Shown here in pieces: positions 36,864 through 48,359 of a DNA stretch of 64,000 nt. A program made the translations under genes and the position numbers. Under the pieces are notes generated by a model. It was not told the origin of the DNA, did not search any database, and worked only from the letters and a program-made list of their open reading frames with translations. Location: contig NZ_WBPF01000016.1 in NCBI RefSeq assembly GCF_008923725.1, positions 310,001 to 374,000 of the forward strand, in the 5' to 3' direction. The DNA comes from Bacillus sp. CH140a_4T. Lineage in GTDB: Bacteria; Bacillota; Bacilli; Bacillales; Bacillaceae_G. Numbering within the stretch: position 1 is the stretch's first letter; the number at the start of each line of letters is the position of its first letter.

Positions 36864-37139
36864 ATGATGGAAAAGTATACAAATGAAGTAATACTCGATG
36901 TTCGTAGGGGAAATAAAGAAGACTTACACAATACGATTGAAGAGATAAAAGCGTATGCGAAAACGTATGAACATGATAAAGTGACGTTAATTGAATTGAA
37001 GAAATCTCATTCTCCTGTTTTAGATGAGGAGCGATATATAGTTCTATTGCAAGTTGAAAGAGATACAAAGAATCTTGGAAGAAAATATGAATATGAAGAA
37101 GAAAAAATAGTCGGTTTTTTTGAGGACGAAGAAGAGTAA
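36864..37139 (+). CDS. Hypothetical protein
   Basis: A 91-residue charged protein without a recognised motif; the C-terminus is very acidic (FFEDEEE). The ATG at 36864 has GAGAGGG about 8 bases upstream; an ATG right after it is equally possible. Confidence 0.6.
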   Translation: MMEKYTNEVILDVRRGNKEDLHNTIEEIKAYAKTYEHDKVTLIELKKSHSPVLDEERYIVLLQVERDTKNLGRKYEYEEEKIVGFFEDEEE

Positions 37140-37166
37140 AAGGCTTTCCAAAATGGAAGGCCTTTT
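37138..37166. terminator. Bidirectional terminator
   Basis: AAAAGGCTTTCCA pairs with TGGAAGGCCTTTT (one G-U). It overlaps the stop codons of both convergent small genes. Confidence 0.8.
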
Positions 37167-37350
37167 ACTCTTCTTTTTCAACTTTATTCTTCGCGCGTTT
37201 CTTACATTCAGGGCATTTCGATTTACGAAAAGGTTTTGCGAAGAATAGTAGAATGAAAAACAAACCGAATATAATACTAGTTGAATTTTTCACGATTACA
37301 ATGCTACTATTTTTCATTTGAATCGTTGGTTGAATTTCTTTTTCTTCCAT
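37165..37350 (-). CDS. Small membrane protein with a C-terminal Cys pair
   Basis: A 61-residue protein with one membrane segment (about 25-41) and a basic tail bearing KSKCPECKKRAKN, a possible metal-binding half-knuckle. GGAGG lies 7 bases upstream of the ATG. Not recognised. Confidence 0.6.
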   Translation of the reverse strand: MEEKEIQPTIQMKNSSIVIVKNSTSIIFGLFFILLFFAKPFRKSKCPECKKRAKNKVEKEE

Positions 37351-37634
37351 AGTGGACCTCCATTTATTGGATTTTCCTTTTAATTATAGCAAAGTTAATT
37401 GTCGTAATGATGCGAAATGAGGGAGCAGTTGTAAATATTTATAGGTAATATAAATACATTTTATATAGGTTTTTAATTATAAAATGACTATATATTTATT
37501 TTGTAATTTGAAAGATGTTTGATAAATGATAAAGTATTGTAAAAAAGCGGAATCTGTAAACCATTTCCTTTTCATAGATGCTAAAATTATATATGCAGCT
37601 GCTAATATAAATGGAAAAAAGGAGACAGTAGAAT

Positions 37635-38216
37635 ATGGAAAGTAAAGTAGAACGTTATGTCGAAAACTATGTGGTAAATAAAAATACAATGGCCTTACTT
37701 CCGGTTATTCTAAGTGAGAAGAAAATTGTTACACGAGTTGTTGAGATGGAAGATTCTTTTTTCGTATTTCAAAAGCCCTTAGATATTATAGAAAGAAGTT
37801 GTCGCAAGCATGGCTCTAGTTTCTTAGGTAGAAAAGAAGGAACGAAAGAGTTAACTCATATTACACATAAAGCACCGATTGCGATTAGTCCGGCAGATCA
37901 ACTTTATTTTTTCCCTACGTATTCTTACTCGAGAAAAGAGTGCGCTTGGTTGTCTCATTTTTATATTGAAAGTAATAAAGAGTCAAAAGATGGAAATGTC
38001 ATTGTTAGATTTATAAATGGTCTGGCTGTGAAATTAGAAATATCAAAAAGTAGTTTTGAAAATCAACAAAATCGTACAGCGAAATTGCGTACTGAATATG
38101 AAGATCGTAGAAAAAAACAAGGAAATCCTTGTTTTAAAGAAATTGATCAAAGGGATGAATCGACATTAAGACCAGCTTATGAGAAAGCGTATTTCGTTAG
38201 AGAAGAGGATGTATGA
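37635..38216 (+). CDS. comK: Competence transcription factor ComK homologue
   Basis: A 193-residue ComK-family regulator. It shares the family blocks HGSSFLGRKEGTKELTHITHK (about 60-80), AISPADQLYFFPT, and SFENQQNRTAKLRTEYEDR (about 141-159) with B. subtilis ComK. ComK binds minor-groove AT-boxes and switches on DNA-uptake genes. GGAG lies just upstream (37620-37623). The C-terminal tail, where MecA/ClpC acts on ComK, differs from B. subtilis. The B. cereus group is reported to have two comK genes; this looks like comK1. Natural competence in the group is poor, so its function in vivo is unsure. Confidence 0.88.
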   Translation: MESKVERYVENYVVNKNTMALLPVILSEKKIVTRVVEMEDSFFVFQKPLDIIERSCRKHGSSFLGRKEGTKELTHITHKAPIAISPADQLYFFPTYSYSRKECAWLSHFYIESNKESKDGNVIVRFINGLAVKLEISKSSFENQQNRTAKLRTEYEDRRKKQGNPCFKEIDQRDESTLRPAYEKAYFVREEDV

Positions 38217-38220
38217 GAGG

Positions 38221-38247
38221 AAAGGATGGGGTGGCTCATCCTTTTTT
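38221..38247 (+). terminator. Terminator after comK
   Basis: AAAGGATG and CATCCTTT pair around eight bases and are followed by T residues. Confidence 0.75.
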
Positions 38248-38290
38248 GATTTTATTATATACCATCACGCTGTAAGCTTCATAAAAAATT

Positions 38291-38497
38291 CTAAAAATTA
38301 AAAATATAAATTTCTGTATTTTCTTCTTTTTTATAATAATCATTGAGTGATAATCTGGGTACGTTGTCTAAATTAACTTCATATCCTGTCGAATATTGAT
38401 AGATTATCATAGCGTAATAATGAAGGAATTCTAATGAAAGATATGGAAATTTAATAATTACATCTCCATATGTCGTATCTACCATTTCCTCTTTCAT
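38291..38497 (-). CDS. Doubtful small hypothetical protein
   Basis: A frame of 68 residues from an ATG at 38497; it stays open to 38566 and then would overlap the next gene's start. No convincing ribosome site. The sequence has protein-like composition (KFPYLSLEFLHYYAMII) but matches no family I know. It could be a small gene beside comK or chance. Confidence 0.3.
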   Translation of the reverse strand: MKEEMVDTTYGDVIIKFPYLSLEFLHYYAMIIYQYSTGYEVNLDNVPRLSLNDYYKKEENTEIYIFNF

Positions 38498-38550
38498 ATA
38501 AGCAATGATACAGTAGAGGTAGTACTTAGAGTAAAGGGGTAAAGTGTAGA

Positions 38551-39144
38551 ATGGATTTTCAGACAATCAAAGAGTATTTTTCACCAGAAAATATGGATCA
38601 TATTGTTGAAAGCTATAAAGCGTTCGGACCACTTCTTGGTATTGGTCTACCAATGATAGAAGCGTTGATTCCGGCATTGCCACTTATCGTATTTGTACTG
38701 GCGAATGCTGTTGCATTTGGATTTTGGCTCGGTTTTCTTTATTCTTGGCTTGGATCGGTAATGGGCGCCTTACTTGTCTTTTTCATTATCCGCCATTTTG
38801 GCCGAAGTCGTTTCTTTTCTTTTGTAAATAAGCATGAGAGAGTACGAAAGGCAATGGGATGGATTGAAAGGAAAGGGTTCGCGCCGATTTTCGTCATATT
38901 TTGTTTTCCGTTTACACCGTCTGCGCTTATAAATGTTGTCGCTGGTTTATCTCGAATTAGTGTAAAACAGTTTGGACTTGCGCTCGCGTTCGGAAAGCTT
39001 GTGATGATTTTTATTTTAACGTATATCGGTCATGATTTAATGTCATTTATTCATAATCCGTTGAAATCAGTCATTGTAGCAATTGGTATTTTTATTTTAT
39101 GGTATGTCGGTAAGAAAATCGAAGTAAAGTTAGAACTACATTAA
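38551..39144 (+). CDS. VTT-domain (TVP38/TMEM64) membrane protein, YhjE-like
   Basis: A 197-residue polytopic membrane protein of the DedA/TVP38 superfamily. Hydrophobic segments flank the family core FGRSRFFSF and the FCFPFTPSALINVVAGLSRI stretch (about 125-145). The superfamily includes proteins that move lipid carriers across membranes. Its place between comK and a signal peptidase matches yhjE in B. subtilis. Confidence 0.83.
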   Translation: MDFQTIKEYFSPENMDHIVESYKAFGPLLGIGLPMIEALIPALPLIVFVLANAVAFGFWLGFLYSWLGSVMGALLVFFIIRHFGRSRFFSFVNKHERVRKAMGWIERKGFAPIFVIFCFPFTPSALINVVAGLSRISVKQFGLALAFGKLVMIFILTYIGHDLMSFIHNPLKSVIVAIGIFILWYVGKKIEVKLELH

Positions 39145-39200
39145 GAATAGTCTTCTTTATAAATGCAGGCTTCATTATTAAAGGGTAAGGGGAGAAGCGG

Positions 39201-39764
39201 ATGAAGAAAACTTTGAAAAAAGAAGGCATAGAGTGGATACGAACAATTTTAATTGGTGTATTATTAGCTGTATTTTTTCGAACGTTTTTCTTTTCAACGT
39301 ATGTTGTAGAGGGGAAGTCAATGATGCCGACATTGCAAGATGGCAATATGCTCGTTGTAAATAAGGTGAGTTATCAAGTAGGGGACTTGAACAGGTTTGA
39401 TGTTGTTGTGTTTCATGCGAATAAAAAAGAGGACTACGTAAAACGAATTATCGGTCTACCTGGGGACCAAATTGAATATAAGCATGATAAACTGTATATA
39501 AACGGACAATTCGTGGATGAACCTTATTTAGAGAAATATAAGAAAGAGATAAATGGACGACAACTAACAGGTGATTTTAAACTAGAAGAGTTAACGAAAG
39601 AAAATTCGGTGCCGCCTGGATATATTTTTGTAGTAGGTGATAATCGCCTCGGGAGCTGGGATAGTAGACACTTTGGATTTGTAAAAGCTGATACAGTTGT
39701 TGGTAAAGTTGATTTACGATATTGGCCAATTAAAGAGGTGCAAACGAATTTTTCAAAAGGTTGA
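39201..39764 (+). CDS. sipV: Type I signal peptidase
   Basis: A 187-residue single-pass membrane protease that removes signal peptides from exported proteins. Catalytic Ser40 is in EGKSMMPTL and Lys81 in DYVKRIIGLPGD; the boxes GDNRLGSWDSRHFG and KVDLRYWP follow. One membrane segment at about 12-32. Symbol sipV is based on the position after the yhjE-like gene; sequence class alone would only give a SipS-type enzyme. Confidence 0.88.
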   Translation: MKKTLKKEGIEWIRTILIGVLLAVFFRTFFFSTYVVEGKSMMPTLQDGNMLVVNKVSYQVGDLNRFDVVVFHANKKEDYVKRIIGLPGDQIEYKHDKLYINGQFVDEPYLEKYKKEINGRQLTGDFKLEELTKENSVPPGYIFVVGDNRLGSWDSRHFGFVKADTVVGKVDLRYWPIKEVQTNFSKG

Positions 39765-39784
39765 TATAATAGGTAGAAGTATAG

Positions 39785-39816
39785 AAAAAGACAAACTACT
39801 CCGTTTGTCTTTTTTC
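39785..39816 (+). terminator. Terminator after signal peptidase
   Basis: AAAGACAAAC and GTTTGTCTTT pair around TACTCC with a T run. Confidence 0.88.
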
Positions 39817-39880
39817 GTGTCCTATAATACAATTATAGTAGCAAACTAACGTTCGTTATGTAAGTGAAAGGTGGGGTTAC

Positions 39881-42800
39881 ATGTCACTTCGATTTGTGAT
39901 TGGTAGAGCGGGAAGTGGAAAAAGTACACTTTGTTTACACGAAGTGCAGGAAGAGTTAAAGCAACGCCCAAGAGGGGAAACAATATTATATCTTGTGCCA
40001 GAACAGATGACATTCCAAACGCAGCAGGCGTTAATTGGAAGTGAGGATGTTAGAGGTTCTATTCGGGCACAAGTTTTTAGTTTTTCACGGTTAGCATGGA
40101 AGGTACTGCAAGAAGTTGGCGGAGCGAGTCGTCTTCACATTGATGAAGCGGGCGTACATATGTTACTTCGTAAAATTGTAGAGTCTCGTAAAGATGGATT
40201 ATCGGTGTTCCAAAAAGCAGCGGAGCAAAACGGTTTTTTTGAACATCTTGGTAGTATGATTGCAGAATTTAAACGTTACAACGTGACGCCATCTAACGTA
40301 TATGAAATGTGGCAACAATTAGATGCACATAGTAGCAGTGCCGAGCAAAAGCTATTAGCGAATAAAGTGTATGATTTACAACTACTATATGATGATTTTG
40401 AGCGTGCTTTAATCGGAAAATATTTAGATTCAGAAGACTATTTGCAATTACTAGTCGAAAAGCTTCCGCAGTCTGAGTATGTAAATGGGGCTGAAATTTA
40501 TATAGATGGATTTCATTCATTCTCACCGCAAGAACTAGAAATTGTAAGACAGCTTATGATTTGCGGTGCGAGAGTTACAATTACGTTAACGATAGATGAA
40601 AAAACGTTAGCGCAGCCAGTAAATGAACTAGATTTATTTTATGAAACGACGTTAACATATGAAAAAATAAAGCAAGTGGCGCGTGAAGAGAAGATAGAAA
40701 TTGAAAAAACGATTCCACTTATGGAACAACCGCGTTTTCAGTCGCAAGCATTAGCGCATTTAGAAACGCATTACGAAGCACGTCCAAATGAAAAGTTTCA
40801 CGGAGAAGCAAGTGTAACGATTAGTACAGCAGCGAATTTACGAGCTGAAGTAGAAGGCGTTGCCCGTGAAATTCGTAGACTTATGGCAGATGAAGACTAT
40901 CGTTACCGAGATATCGCGGTTCTTCTTCGTAACGGGGAAAGTTATTACGATGTAATGCGAACGCTATTTACAGATTATAATATCCCGCACTTCATCGATG
41001 AAAAACGCCCGATGTCACATCATCCGCTAGTAGAATGCATTCGTTCTGCACTCGAGATTATTAGCGGGAATTGGCGTTATGATGCAGTGTTCCGCTGTGT
41101 GAAAACAGAGCTTTTATATCCATTAGACGTAAGAAAAGAAACGATGCGTGAAGAGATGGATGAGTTTGAAAACTACTGTTTAGCGTACGGTGTACAAGGG
41201 AAGAGATGGACTTCTGAAGATCCGTGGATGTATCGTCGCTATCGTTCTCTTGATGATACAAACGGGATGATTACAGACAGTGAACGTGAAATGGAAGAGA
41301 AAATAAATAGGCTACGCGACGTTGTAAGAACGCCAGTTATTCGTATGCAAAAAAGACTGAAGCGTGCGGGAACAGTTATGCAAATGTGCGAAGCTGTTTA
41401 CTTATTTTTAGAAGAGCTTGACGTTCCGAAAAAACTAGAAGCATTACGTATTCGTGCAGAAGAGAGCGGAGATTTCTTATTTGCGACAGATCATGAACAA
41501 GTATGGGAAGAAGTAATGAGTCTTCTTGATACGTTCGTAGAGATGCTTGGCGAAGAAAAAATGTCACTTTCTATGTTCACAGACGTTATGTCGACAGGTC
41601 TGGAGGCGCTGCAATTCGCCAACATTCCGCCGTCATTAGACCAAGTGTTAATTGCGAATATTGATCGTTCTAGATTATCAAATGTGAAAGCAACATTTGT
41701 CATTGGCGTGAATGAAGGTGTGATTCCAGCAGCACCGATGGATGAAGGTATGCTTTCTGATGAGGAAAGAGATGTTCTTAGCGCTGCAGGTATCGAATTA
41801 GCACCAACGACGAGACAAACTTTATTAGAAGAACAGTTCGTTATGTATCAAATGGTAACGAGAGCAACCGAGAAGTTATACATTTCATGCCCGCTAGCAG
41901 ATGAAGAAGGAAAGACGTTACTTGCTTCTAGCTTTATTAAGAAAATAAAAAGAATGTTCCCTGATGTGAAAGACTCGTTTATTACGAATGACGTAAATGA
42001 TTTATCACGTTCGGAACAAATTTCATACGTAGCAACGCCAGAAGTAACGTTGTCATATGTTATGCAGCAACTTCAAACATGGAAGCGATATGGATTTGAA
42101 GGGAATTTAGACTTTTGGTGGGACGTATATAACTTCTACGTAACTTCAGATGAATGGAAGCAAAAAAGTAGCCGCGTATTATCAAGCTTATTCTACCGAA
42201 ATCGTGCGCAAAAGCTAAGTTCAGTTGTAAGTAGAGATTTATACGGAGACACAATAAAAGGAAGCGTCTCTCGTATGGAACTATTTAACCGTTGCGCATA
42301 TGCTCATTTCGCGCAGCACGGTTTATCATTAAGAGAGCGTGATATTTTCAAACTGGATGCGCCAGATATCGGGGAATTATTCCATGCAGCGCTGAAGAGA
42401 ATTGCAGACAGGCTATTACGTGAAAACCGTACTTGGGCGGATTTATCAATAAAAGAGTGTGAGCATCTTTCTGCTGTAGTAATAGAAGAGATTGCACCGT
42501 TATTACAAAGACAAATTTTATTAAGTTCAAACCGTCATTTTTATTTAAAACAAAAACTACAACAAATCATTTTCCGTACGTCAATCATTCTTCGTGAGCA
42601 CGCGAAATCAAGTGGTTTCGTACCAGTTGATTTAGAAGTACCATTCGGTATGGGCGGTACAGGATCACTTCCGCCGATGGAATTCTCATTACCAAATGGT
42701 GTGAAGATGGAAGTAGTTGGCCGTATTGACCGTGTTGATAAGGCAGAAGATGAAAGTGGTACGTTCCTACGTATTATTGACTATAAATCAAGCTCAAAAG

Positions 42801-43396
42801 CGTTAGACTTAACAGAAGTGTATTACGGATTAGCACTTCAAATGTTAACGTATTTAGATGTTGTTACTTCAAATGCACATACGTGGATGAAAAAAGGTGG
42901 CACGGCATCACCGGCTGGTGTACTGTACTTCCATATTCATAACCCAATCGTTGAGGTGAAGGGTGACGCATCTGAAGCAGAAATTGAGAAAGAAATTTTA
43001 AAGAAATTTAAAATGAAAGGGCTCGTACTAGGAGACGCAGACGTTGTTCGTTTAATGGATAATAAACTCTCAACAGGAAGCTCTGATATTATTTCTGCTG
43101 GTCTGAAAAAAGACGGTAGCTTTAGTGCACGTTCAAGCATTGCAAGTGAACAAGAGTTTAACGTATTGCAAAAATACGTACACCATACATTTGAAAATAT
43201 CGGAAAAGACATTACAGAAGGCGTGATCGATATTGCTCCTTATAAAAAGGGGAATAAAGCGGCGTGTACGTGCTGTAACTTCAAATCTGTTTGTCAGTTC
43301 GATGAATCACTTGAAGATAACCAGTTCCGTACGCTAAAAGATATGAAAGATAGCGAAGCGATGGAGAAAATTAGAGAGGAGGTTGGCGGAGAATGA
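39881..43396 (+). CDS. addB: AddB subunit of helicase-nuclease AddAB
   Basis: A 1171-residue subunit of the DNA end-processing complex that prepares double-strand breaks for RecA. The N-terminal Walker A is GRAGSGKST (about 8-16). The C-terminal RecB-like nuclease domain has DLEVPFGMG ... RIIDYKSS, and a 4Fe-4S site formed by one Cys in [10 protein letters not shown] (about 803) and the cluster [10 protein letters not shown] near the end. AddB acts as nuclease and Chi sensor. It overlaps addA by 4 bases. Confidence 0.96.
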   Translation: MSLRFVIGRAGSGKSTLCLHEVQEELKQRPRGETILYLVPEQMTFQTQQALIGSEDVRGSIRAQVFSFSRLAWKVLQEVGGASRLHIDEAGVHMLLRKIVESRKDGLSVFQKAAEQNGFFEHLGSMIAEFKRYNVTPSNVYEMWQQLDAHSSSAEQKLLANKVYDLQLLYDDFERALIGKYLDSEDYLQLLVEKLPQSEYVNGAEIYIDGFHSFSPQELEIVRQLMICGARVTITLTIDEKTLAQPVNELDLFYETTLTYEKIKQVAREEKIEIEKTIPLMEQPRFQSQALAHLETHYEARPNEKFHGEASVTISTAANLRAEVEGVAREIRRLMADEDYRYRDIAVLLRNGESYYDVMRTLFTDYNIPHFIDEKRPMSHHPLVECIRSALEIISGNWRYDAVFRCVKTELLYPLDVRKETMREEMDEFENYCLAYGVQGKRWTSEDPWMYRRYRSLDDTNGMITDSEREMEEKINRLRDVVRTPVIRMQKRLKRAGTVMQMCEAVYLFLEELDVPKKLEALRIRAEESGDFLFATDHEQVWEEVMSLLDTFVEMLGEEKMSLSMFTDVMSTGLEALQFANIPPSLDQVLIANIDRSRLSNVKATFVIGVNEGVIPAAPMDEGMLSDEERDVLSAAGIELAPTTRQTLLEEQFVMYQMVTRATEKLYISCPLADEEGKTLLASSFIKKIKRMFPDVKDSFITNDVNDLSRSEQISYVATPEVTLSYVMQQLQTWKRYGFEGNLDFWWDVYNFYVTSDEWKQKSSRVLSSLFYRNRAQKLSSVVSRDLYGDTIKGSVSRMELFNRCAYAHFAQHGLSLRERDIFKLDAPDIGELFHAALKRIADRLLRENRTWADLSIKECEHLSAVVIEEIAPLLQRQILLSSNRHFYLKQKLQQIIFRTSIILREHAKSSGFVPVDLEVPFGMGGTGSLPPMEFSLPNGVKMEVVGRIDRVDKAEDESGTFLRIIDYKSSSKALDLTEVYYGLALQMLTYLDVVTSNAHTWMKKGGTASPAGVLYFHIHNPIVEVKGDASEAEIEKEILKKFKMKGLVLGDADVVRLMDNKLSTGSSDIISAGLKKDGSFSARSSIASEQEFNVLQKYVHHTFENIGKDITEGVIDIAPYKKGNKAACTCCNFKSVCQFDESLEDNQFRTLKDMKDSEAMEKIREEVGGE

Positions 43397-46300
43397 TTGA
43401 AAATTGGCCTAAAAAACCAGAAGGTAGTCAGTGGACGGATGACCAGTGGAAAGCGGTTGTAGCGAACGGACGTGATATATTAGTCGCAGCAGCAGCTGGA
43501 TCAGGGAAAACAGCAGTATTAGTTGAACGTATTATTAAAAAGATTATAAGTGAAGAAAATCCAGTCGATGTCGACCGCCTGCTCGTTGTAACATTTACGA
43601 ATGCAGCGGCGCAAGAGATGAAAAACAGAATTGGGGAAGCGTTAGAAAAAGTATTAATTGATGAGCCAGGCTCTCAGCACGTAAGAAAGCAGCTTAGCTT
43701 ATTAAATAAGGCCTCTATTTCAACGATTCACTCCTTTTGTTTACAAGTAATTAGAGGATACTACTACATGCTTGATGTTGATCCTCGTTTCCGCATTGCG
43801 AATCAAACAGAAAACGAATTATTAAAAGAAGAAGTGTTAGATGACATATTAGAAGCAGAGTATGGAATTGAAGATAATACGATATTCTTTGAACTCGTTG
43901 ATCGTTATACGAGTGATCGTAGTGATGATGACTTACAGCGTATGATATTAGCGCTTCATACAGAATCAAGAGCACATCCGAATCCGGAAAAATGGCTCGA
44001 TAAATTAGTAGAAGCATACGACGTAGAAGGAAAGACAATTGAAGATTTAGTATACGCTTCTTACTTATTAGAAGATGTTAAATTCCAGCTTGAAACAGCG
44101 GAGGCGCATATTCGTAAAGCGACTGAACTCGCAATGCTTCCTGACGGTCCAGCGCCTCGCGTTGAAACTCTGCGAGCTGACGCAGCTTTACTCGGAACGT
44201 TATCATCAGCAGCTCGTGAGTCATGGACAAGTGTGTATGAAGCGATGCAAAATGTATCGTGGCAAACGTTAAAGCGTATTAAGAAAAGTGATTACAACGA
44301 GGATGTTGTAAAACAAGTAGATTCTCTTCGTAATAAAGCGAAAGATGAAGTGAAGAAATTACAAGAAGAGCTATTTAGCCGCAAACCTGAAAGTTTCTTA
44401 CGAGATTTTCAAGATATGCATCCTGTATTAGAAAAACTCGTACAGCTTGTAAAAATATTTACAGAGCGTTTCCAAGCGATGAAACGAGATAAAGGAATGG
44501 TCGATTTCACAGATTTAGAGCATTTCTGTTTACAAATTTTAAGTGAACAAAGTGAAAACGGTGAAATGAAGCCATCAGCAGTAGCGCTTCAATATCGCAA
44601 TAAATTTGCTGAAGTACTAGTCGATGAGTATCAAGATACGAACTTCGTACAAGAATCCATTATTAAATTCGTAACGAAAGATTCTGAGAGTGAAGGAAAC
44701 TTATTCATGGTAGGTGACGTGAAGCAGTCGATTTATCGTTTCCGACTAGCAGAACCAGGCCTGTTCCTAGGAAAGTATAAACGCTTCACACAAGAAGGAT
44801 CGGGCGGCGGAATGAAGATTGATTTAGCGAAAAACTTCCGTAGTCGTCATGAAGTGTTAGCGGGAACGAACTTTATCTTCAAACAAATTATGGGCGAAGA
44901 AGTCGGAGAAATCGACTACGATGCTGACGCTGAATTGAAGTTAGGTGCCAGCTATCCAGAAGGTGAAGATGTAGCGGCTGAACTACTATGCATTCAGCAA
45001 ACAGAAGAAGAAGTGCTAGACGGTGAAGAGGGTGCGGAAGTAGAAAAAGCGCAGCTTGAAGCTCGCCTTATGGCGCAGCGTATTAAAGCGATGGTTGATT
45101 CAGGTTATGAAGTGTATGACCGTAAAACGGATAGTATGCGCCCTGTACAATACCGTGATTTCGTTATTTTACTGCGCTCGATGCCGTGGGCGCCGCAAAT
45201 TATGGAAGAGTTAAAATTGCAAGGAATTCCAGTATACGCTGATCTTGCGACTGGTTACTTTGAAGCGACAGAAGTAAATATTATGATGAACGTCTTTCGA
45301 GTTATCGATAATCCGATGCAAGATATTCCCCTTGCAGCAGTACTTCGTTCACCGATCGTTGGATTAAATGATGAAGAACTTGCGACGCTTCGTGCTCACG
45401 GGAAGAAAGGTTCGTTTTATGAAGTGATGAGCTCATTCTTAAAAGGGGCACCGCTTGAGGAAGAAAAAGAACTACATGATAAATTAGAGTGGTTCTATAA
45501 CTTACTGCAAGGATGGCGTGAATTTGCGCGGCAACAGTCACTTTCTGATTTAATTTGGAAAGTGTACGGTGAGACAGGTTATTACGACTTTGTCGGCGGT
45601 TTACCAGCCGGCAAGCAAAGGCAAGCAAACTTACGTGTACTTTATGACCGTGCAAGACAATATGAAGCAACATCGTTTAGAGGATTATTCCGCTTCTTAC
45701 GCTTTATCGAGCGTATTTTAGAACGCGGTGATGATATGGGAACGGCGAGAGCTTTAGGTGAACAAGAAGATGTCGTTCGCATTATGACAATTCATAAAAG
45801 TAAAGGACTAGAGTTCCCAGTCGTATTCGTAGCTGGACTTGGTCGTCGTTTTAATACACAAGACTTAATGAAACGTTTCTTACTGCATAAAGATTTCGGT
45901 TTCGGTTCACAGTTCATTGATCCTCGTAAACGAATTAAATATACGACATTATCGCAACTAGCGATTAAGCGTAAAATGAAAATGGAATTAATCGCGGAAG
46001 AAATGCGCGTATTATACGTAGCGTTAACGCGTGCGAAAGAGAAGTTAATTTTAATTGGTACAGTTAAGGATGCAAATAAGGAAATGGAAAAATGGCTTGA
46101 TGCAAGAGAGCATAGTGAATGGTTATTACCAGATCACATTCGTGCCGGAGCGTCTTGTTATTTAGACTGGATTGCACCTTCATTATATAGACATCGTGAT
46201 AGTGAAATGCTTCTTGAATTAGGACAAGGGAGCATTCCAGGTGAAATTTATGGATACGACACGAGCTGGAAAGTAGAAGTTGTTGACGGTAACACGTTAC

Positions 46301-47118
46301 TTGCGCCAGAACCAGTTCAAGAAGAGAAACAAGAATTACTAGAAGCACTTCGTGAGAAAAAAGCTGTTCCCCTGCAAAGTGAACGAAAAGAAGAAGTGTA
46401 TGACAGATTAATGTGGAAGTACAGATATGAGGAAGCAACATCTCATCGTGCGAAACAGTCTGTTACAGAAATAAAGAGAAATTATCAATCTGAAGAAGGT
46501 AGCGATAACGCCTTTATTAAAAAAATGCGTGCGCCAATTAAAACACGTCCTCGTTTTATGGAGAAAAAAGGATTAACATACGCTGAAAGAGGTACGGCAG
46601 TTCATGCTGTTATGCAGCATGTTGATTTGAAGAAGCCGATTACAGAAGAAGTGATTCGGGAGCAAATTAGTGGCATGGTTAATAAAGAACTATTAACATT
46701 CGAACAAGCCGAAGAAATAGCAATCGAAAAAGTGATTTCATTCTTTGACAGTGATCTAGGTAAAAGGGTATTAGCGGCGAAAAGTGTTGAGCGTGAAGTA
46801 CCATTTACGATGATGCTCGCAGCAGAAGAAGCATATCAAGATTGGCAAGGTAAGAGCGGGGAATCGATACTTGTCCAAGGGGTTATTGACTGCATGATCG
46901 AAGAGGAAGACGGTATCACTTTAATCGATTTTAAAACGGATACGATTGAAGGGAAGTTCCCAGGCGGATTCGATCAAGCGAAGCCAATTTTAGAAGATCG
47001 ATACAAAGTGCAGCTTTCTTTATATGCAAAGGCACTTGAAAAAAGCTTACAACATCCTGTGAAAGAGAAATGCTTATATTTCTTTGATGGCAATCATGTT
47101 GTGAAAATTGAAGAATAG
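43393..47118 (+). CDS. addA: AddA subunit of helicase-nuclease AddAB
   Basis: A 1241-residue UvrD-type helicase with a C-terminal nuclease. Motif I is [12 protein letters not shown] (about 34-45), with VDEYQDTN (motif II), [12 protein letters not shown] (III), [16 protein letters not shown] (V) and [14 protein letters not shown] (VI). The nuclease motif is [20 protein letters not shown] near residue 1175. ATG overlaps the addB stop as ATGA, so translation is coupled. Length is typical. Confidence 0.96.
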   Translation: MIENWPKKPEGSQWTDDQWKAVVANGRDILVAAAAGSGKTAVLVERIIKKIISEENPVDVDRLLVVTFTNAAAQEMKNRIGEALEKVLIDEPGSQHVRKQLSLLNKASISTIHSFCLQVIRGYYYMLDVDPRFRIANQTENELLKEEVLDDILEAEYGIEDNTIFFELVDRYTSDRSDDDLQRMILALHTESRAHPNPEKWLDKLVEAYDVEGKTIEDLVYASYLLEDVKFQLETAEAHIRKATELAMLPDGPAPRVETLRADAALLGTLSSAARESWTSVYEAMQNVSWQTLKRIKKSDYNEDVVKQVDSLRNKAKDEVKKLQEELFSRKPESFLRDFQDMHPVLEKLVQLVKIFTERFQAMKRDKGMVDFTDLEHFCLQILSEQSENGEMKPSAVALQYRNKFAEVLVDEYQDTNFVQESIIKFVTKDSESEGNLFMVGDVKQSIYRFRLAEPGLFLGKYKRFTQEGSGGGMKIDLAKNFRSRHEVLAGTNFIFKQIMGEEVGEIDYDADAELKLGASYPEGEDVAAELLCIQQTEEEVLDGEEGAEVEKAQLEARLMAQRIKAMVDSGYEVYDRKTDSMRPVQYRDFVILLRSMPWAPQIMEELKLQGIPVYADLATGYFEATEVNIMMNVFRVIDNPMQDIPLAAVLRSPIVGLNDEELATLRAHGKKGSFYEVMSSFLKGAPLEEEKELHDKLEWFYNLLQGWREFARQQSLSDLIWKVYGETGYYDFVGGLPAGKQRQANLRVLYDRARQYEATSFRGLFRFLRFIERILERGDDMGTARALGEQEDVVRIMTIHKSKGLEFPVVFVAGLGRRFNTQDLMKRFLLHKDFGFGSQFIDPRKRIKYTTLSQLAIKRKMKMELIAEEMRVLYVALTRAKEKLILIGTVKDANKEMEKWLDAREHSEWLLPDHIRAGASCYLDWIAPSLYRHRDSEMLLELGQGSIPGEIYGYDTSWKVEVVDGNTLLAPEPVQEEKQELLEALREKKAVPLQSERKEEVYDRLMWKYRYEEATSHRAKQSVTEIKRNYQSEEGSDNAFIKKMRAPIKTRPRFMEKKGLTYAERGTAVHAVMQHVDLKKPITEEVIREQISGMVNKELLTFEQAEEIAIEKVISFFDSDLGKRVLAAKSVEREVPFTMMLAAEEAYQDWQGKSGESILVQGVIDCMIEEEDGITLIDFKTDTIEGKFPGGFDQAKPILEDRYKVQLSLYAKALEKSLQHPVKEKCLYFFDGNHVVKIEE

Positions 47119-47130
47119 AGGGACTTGGAA

Positions 47131-47418
47131 ATGGCAACGGAAAAAACGTTAAGAACTTGTGAAAAAGGACATGAATACTACAAAAGTAGCGATTGTCCAA
47201 CTTGCCCAGCTTGTGAGAAAGAAAAGAAACCAACAACAGGGTTTCTTTCACTTCTTTCATCACCAGCACGAAATGCGTTGCAACATCATAGAATTCACAC
47301 TATAGAAGAACTCTCAAAGTATAGTGAAAAAGAAATTTTAAAACTGCACGGTATGGGACCTGCGTCTATGCCGAAGCTTAGAAAGGCTTTGGAGGAGAGC
47401 GGATTATCATTTAAATAA
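47131..47418 (+). CDS. Zinc-ribbon/helix-hairpin-helix protein (RNAP alpha-CTD-like)
   Basis: A 95-residue protein with an N-terminal ribbon CEKGHEYYKSSDCPTCPACE and a C-terminal helix-hairpin-helix, TIEELSKYSEKEILKLHGMG, of the kind in the RNA polymerase alpha C-terminal domain. It is 12 bases from addA and probably in the same operon. The ATG at 47131 is preferred over TTG at 47125, given AGAGGGA 7 bases upstream. Function unknown; a DNA- or RNAP-contacting role is possible. Confidence 0.75.
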   Translation: MATEKTLRTCEKGHEYYKSSDCPTCPACEKEKKPTTGFLSLLSSPARNALQHHRIHTIEELSKYSEKEILKLHGMGPASMPKLRKALEESGLSFK

Positions 47419-47469
47419 AATGAAGCAGTAAACAGCGGGTTTTTTGATAAACTTGAATGAGATAAAAGA

Positions 47470-47500
47470 AAAAAGTAGGAGAATATCTCCTACTTTTTTT
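47470..47500. terminator. Bidirectional terminator addA operon/gerP operon
   Basis: AAAGTAGGAGA and TCTCCTACTTT pair around ATA, with A and T runs on both sides. Confidence 0.9.
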
Positions 47501-47714
47501 ATGCTGTTCCGATCTGATCTTGATCAGCTACATCAGAATCAAACGTATTTGTTGCACTAACACCGCTAAAAGTATTCACGACAAATCCAACATTGGAAGC
47601 TCCGGATCCATTATAAGCTTTCGTATTTTCTTTCGGAGACACATTATAAAAATCCCCTAAATTAAAAGAACCATTACTGTTTTGAACGACGAGATTTCCA
47701 ACAACAGAGGGCAT
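47499..47714 (-). CDS. gerPF: Spore germination protein GerPF
   Basis: A 71-residue protein, last gene of the gerP operon. It begins MPSVVGNLVVQNSNGSFNLG and ends DVADQDQIGTA, close in form to GerPA at the other end of the operon. GerP proteins form an inner-coat-associated layer that lets germinants reach their receptors. Start at 47714 has AGGTGG 5 bases upstream. Confidence 0.92.
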   Translation of the reverse strand: MPSVVGNLVVQNSNGSFNLGDFYNVSPKENTKAYNGSGASNVGFVVNTFSGVSATNTFDSDVADQDQIGTA

Positions 47715-47747
47715 ACCATCCACCTACTTTTCTAAGCTTTTTAATTA

Positions 47748-48143
47748 CTATATGAATGATTGAGCGGAAGGTTCATCTGAAATAAATTGGCGGATTTGTA
47801 GCGTGCGAGAATTATTAAAAACATAGTCAACATTGCCGATTTGGAAGCATGCGGAATTTAAAAGTGTTCGCAAGTGAACATCATTTACTTCAATAAAAGG
47901 GCACTCATTTACAATATTCATTTTTACATCTGTTGTCCGCTTTGGAATTGTAATGTGCTCATCTGTAAAGATTTCAAACGCATCAAAACGACCTTCACCT
48001 TTTATATAACAAGGGATTTCTCGATGAACGATAAGCGCTCTATTTTTTAATTCTATTTGATTAGCATCCCCGACTTGGAAGACGGCTGTAACCCCCATAG
48101 AAATGATAGAAACATTTTGTACAATTGAAGTATGACGAAGCAT
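47748..48143 (-). CDS. gerPE: Spore germination protein GerPE
   Basis: A 131-residue protein of the gerP operon. It carries the shared strand motif VFQVGDANQIELK and a second copy NSACFQIGNVDYV. The ATG at 48143 is chosen since GAGGAGAGG lies upstream; the TTG at 48161 is part of that ribosome site. Confidence 0.92.
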   Translation of the reverse strand: MLRHTSIVQNVSIISMGVTAVFQVGDANQIELKNRALIVHREIPCYIKGEGRFDAFEIFTDEHITIPKRTTDVKMNIVNECPFIEVNDVHLRTLLNSACFQIGNVDYVFNNSRTLQIRQFISDEPSAQSFI

Positions 48144-48157
48144 AATTTTTCCTCTCC

Positions 48158-48352
48158 TCAACCTGGAGTCGGAGGGACATCTGTTACTAATGGTACAAAT
48201 GGCCCCTCTGTAACGGATTCGAATGGTGTATCAAGAATAGAAGAAAGGATGAGAAGGTTAGCATCTCCAATTAAAAATAATGCGGAAGAAGAAACCCCGT
48301 TCATTTTAATCTGCCCTACTTTTAACTCACGGTTCACAACATTTAAATTCAT
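48158..48352 (-). CDS. gerPD: Spore germination protein GerPD
   Basis: A 64-residue protein of the gerP operon. It has the typical SSALFLIGDANLLIL strand motif and a proline-rich end (DVPPTPG). It starts 7 bases after gerPC. Confidence 0.92.
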   Translation of the reverse strand: MNLNVVNRELKVGQIKMNGVSSSALFLIGDANLLILSSILDTPFESVTEGPFVPLVTDVPPTPG

Positions 48353-48359
48353 ATATTAC

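Noticed and set aside
37421-37634. A ComK K-box in front of comK
   Set aside because: Only one imperfect AT-box was found, and the second box at the required spacing is missing, so I do not annotate it.
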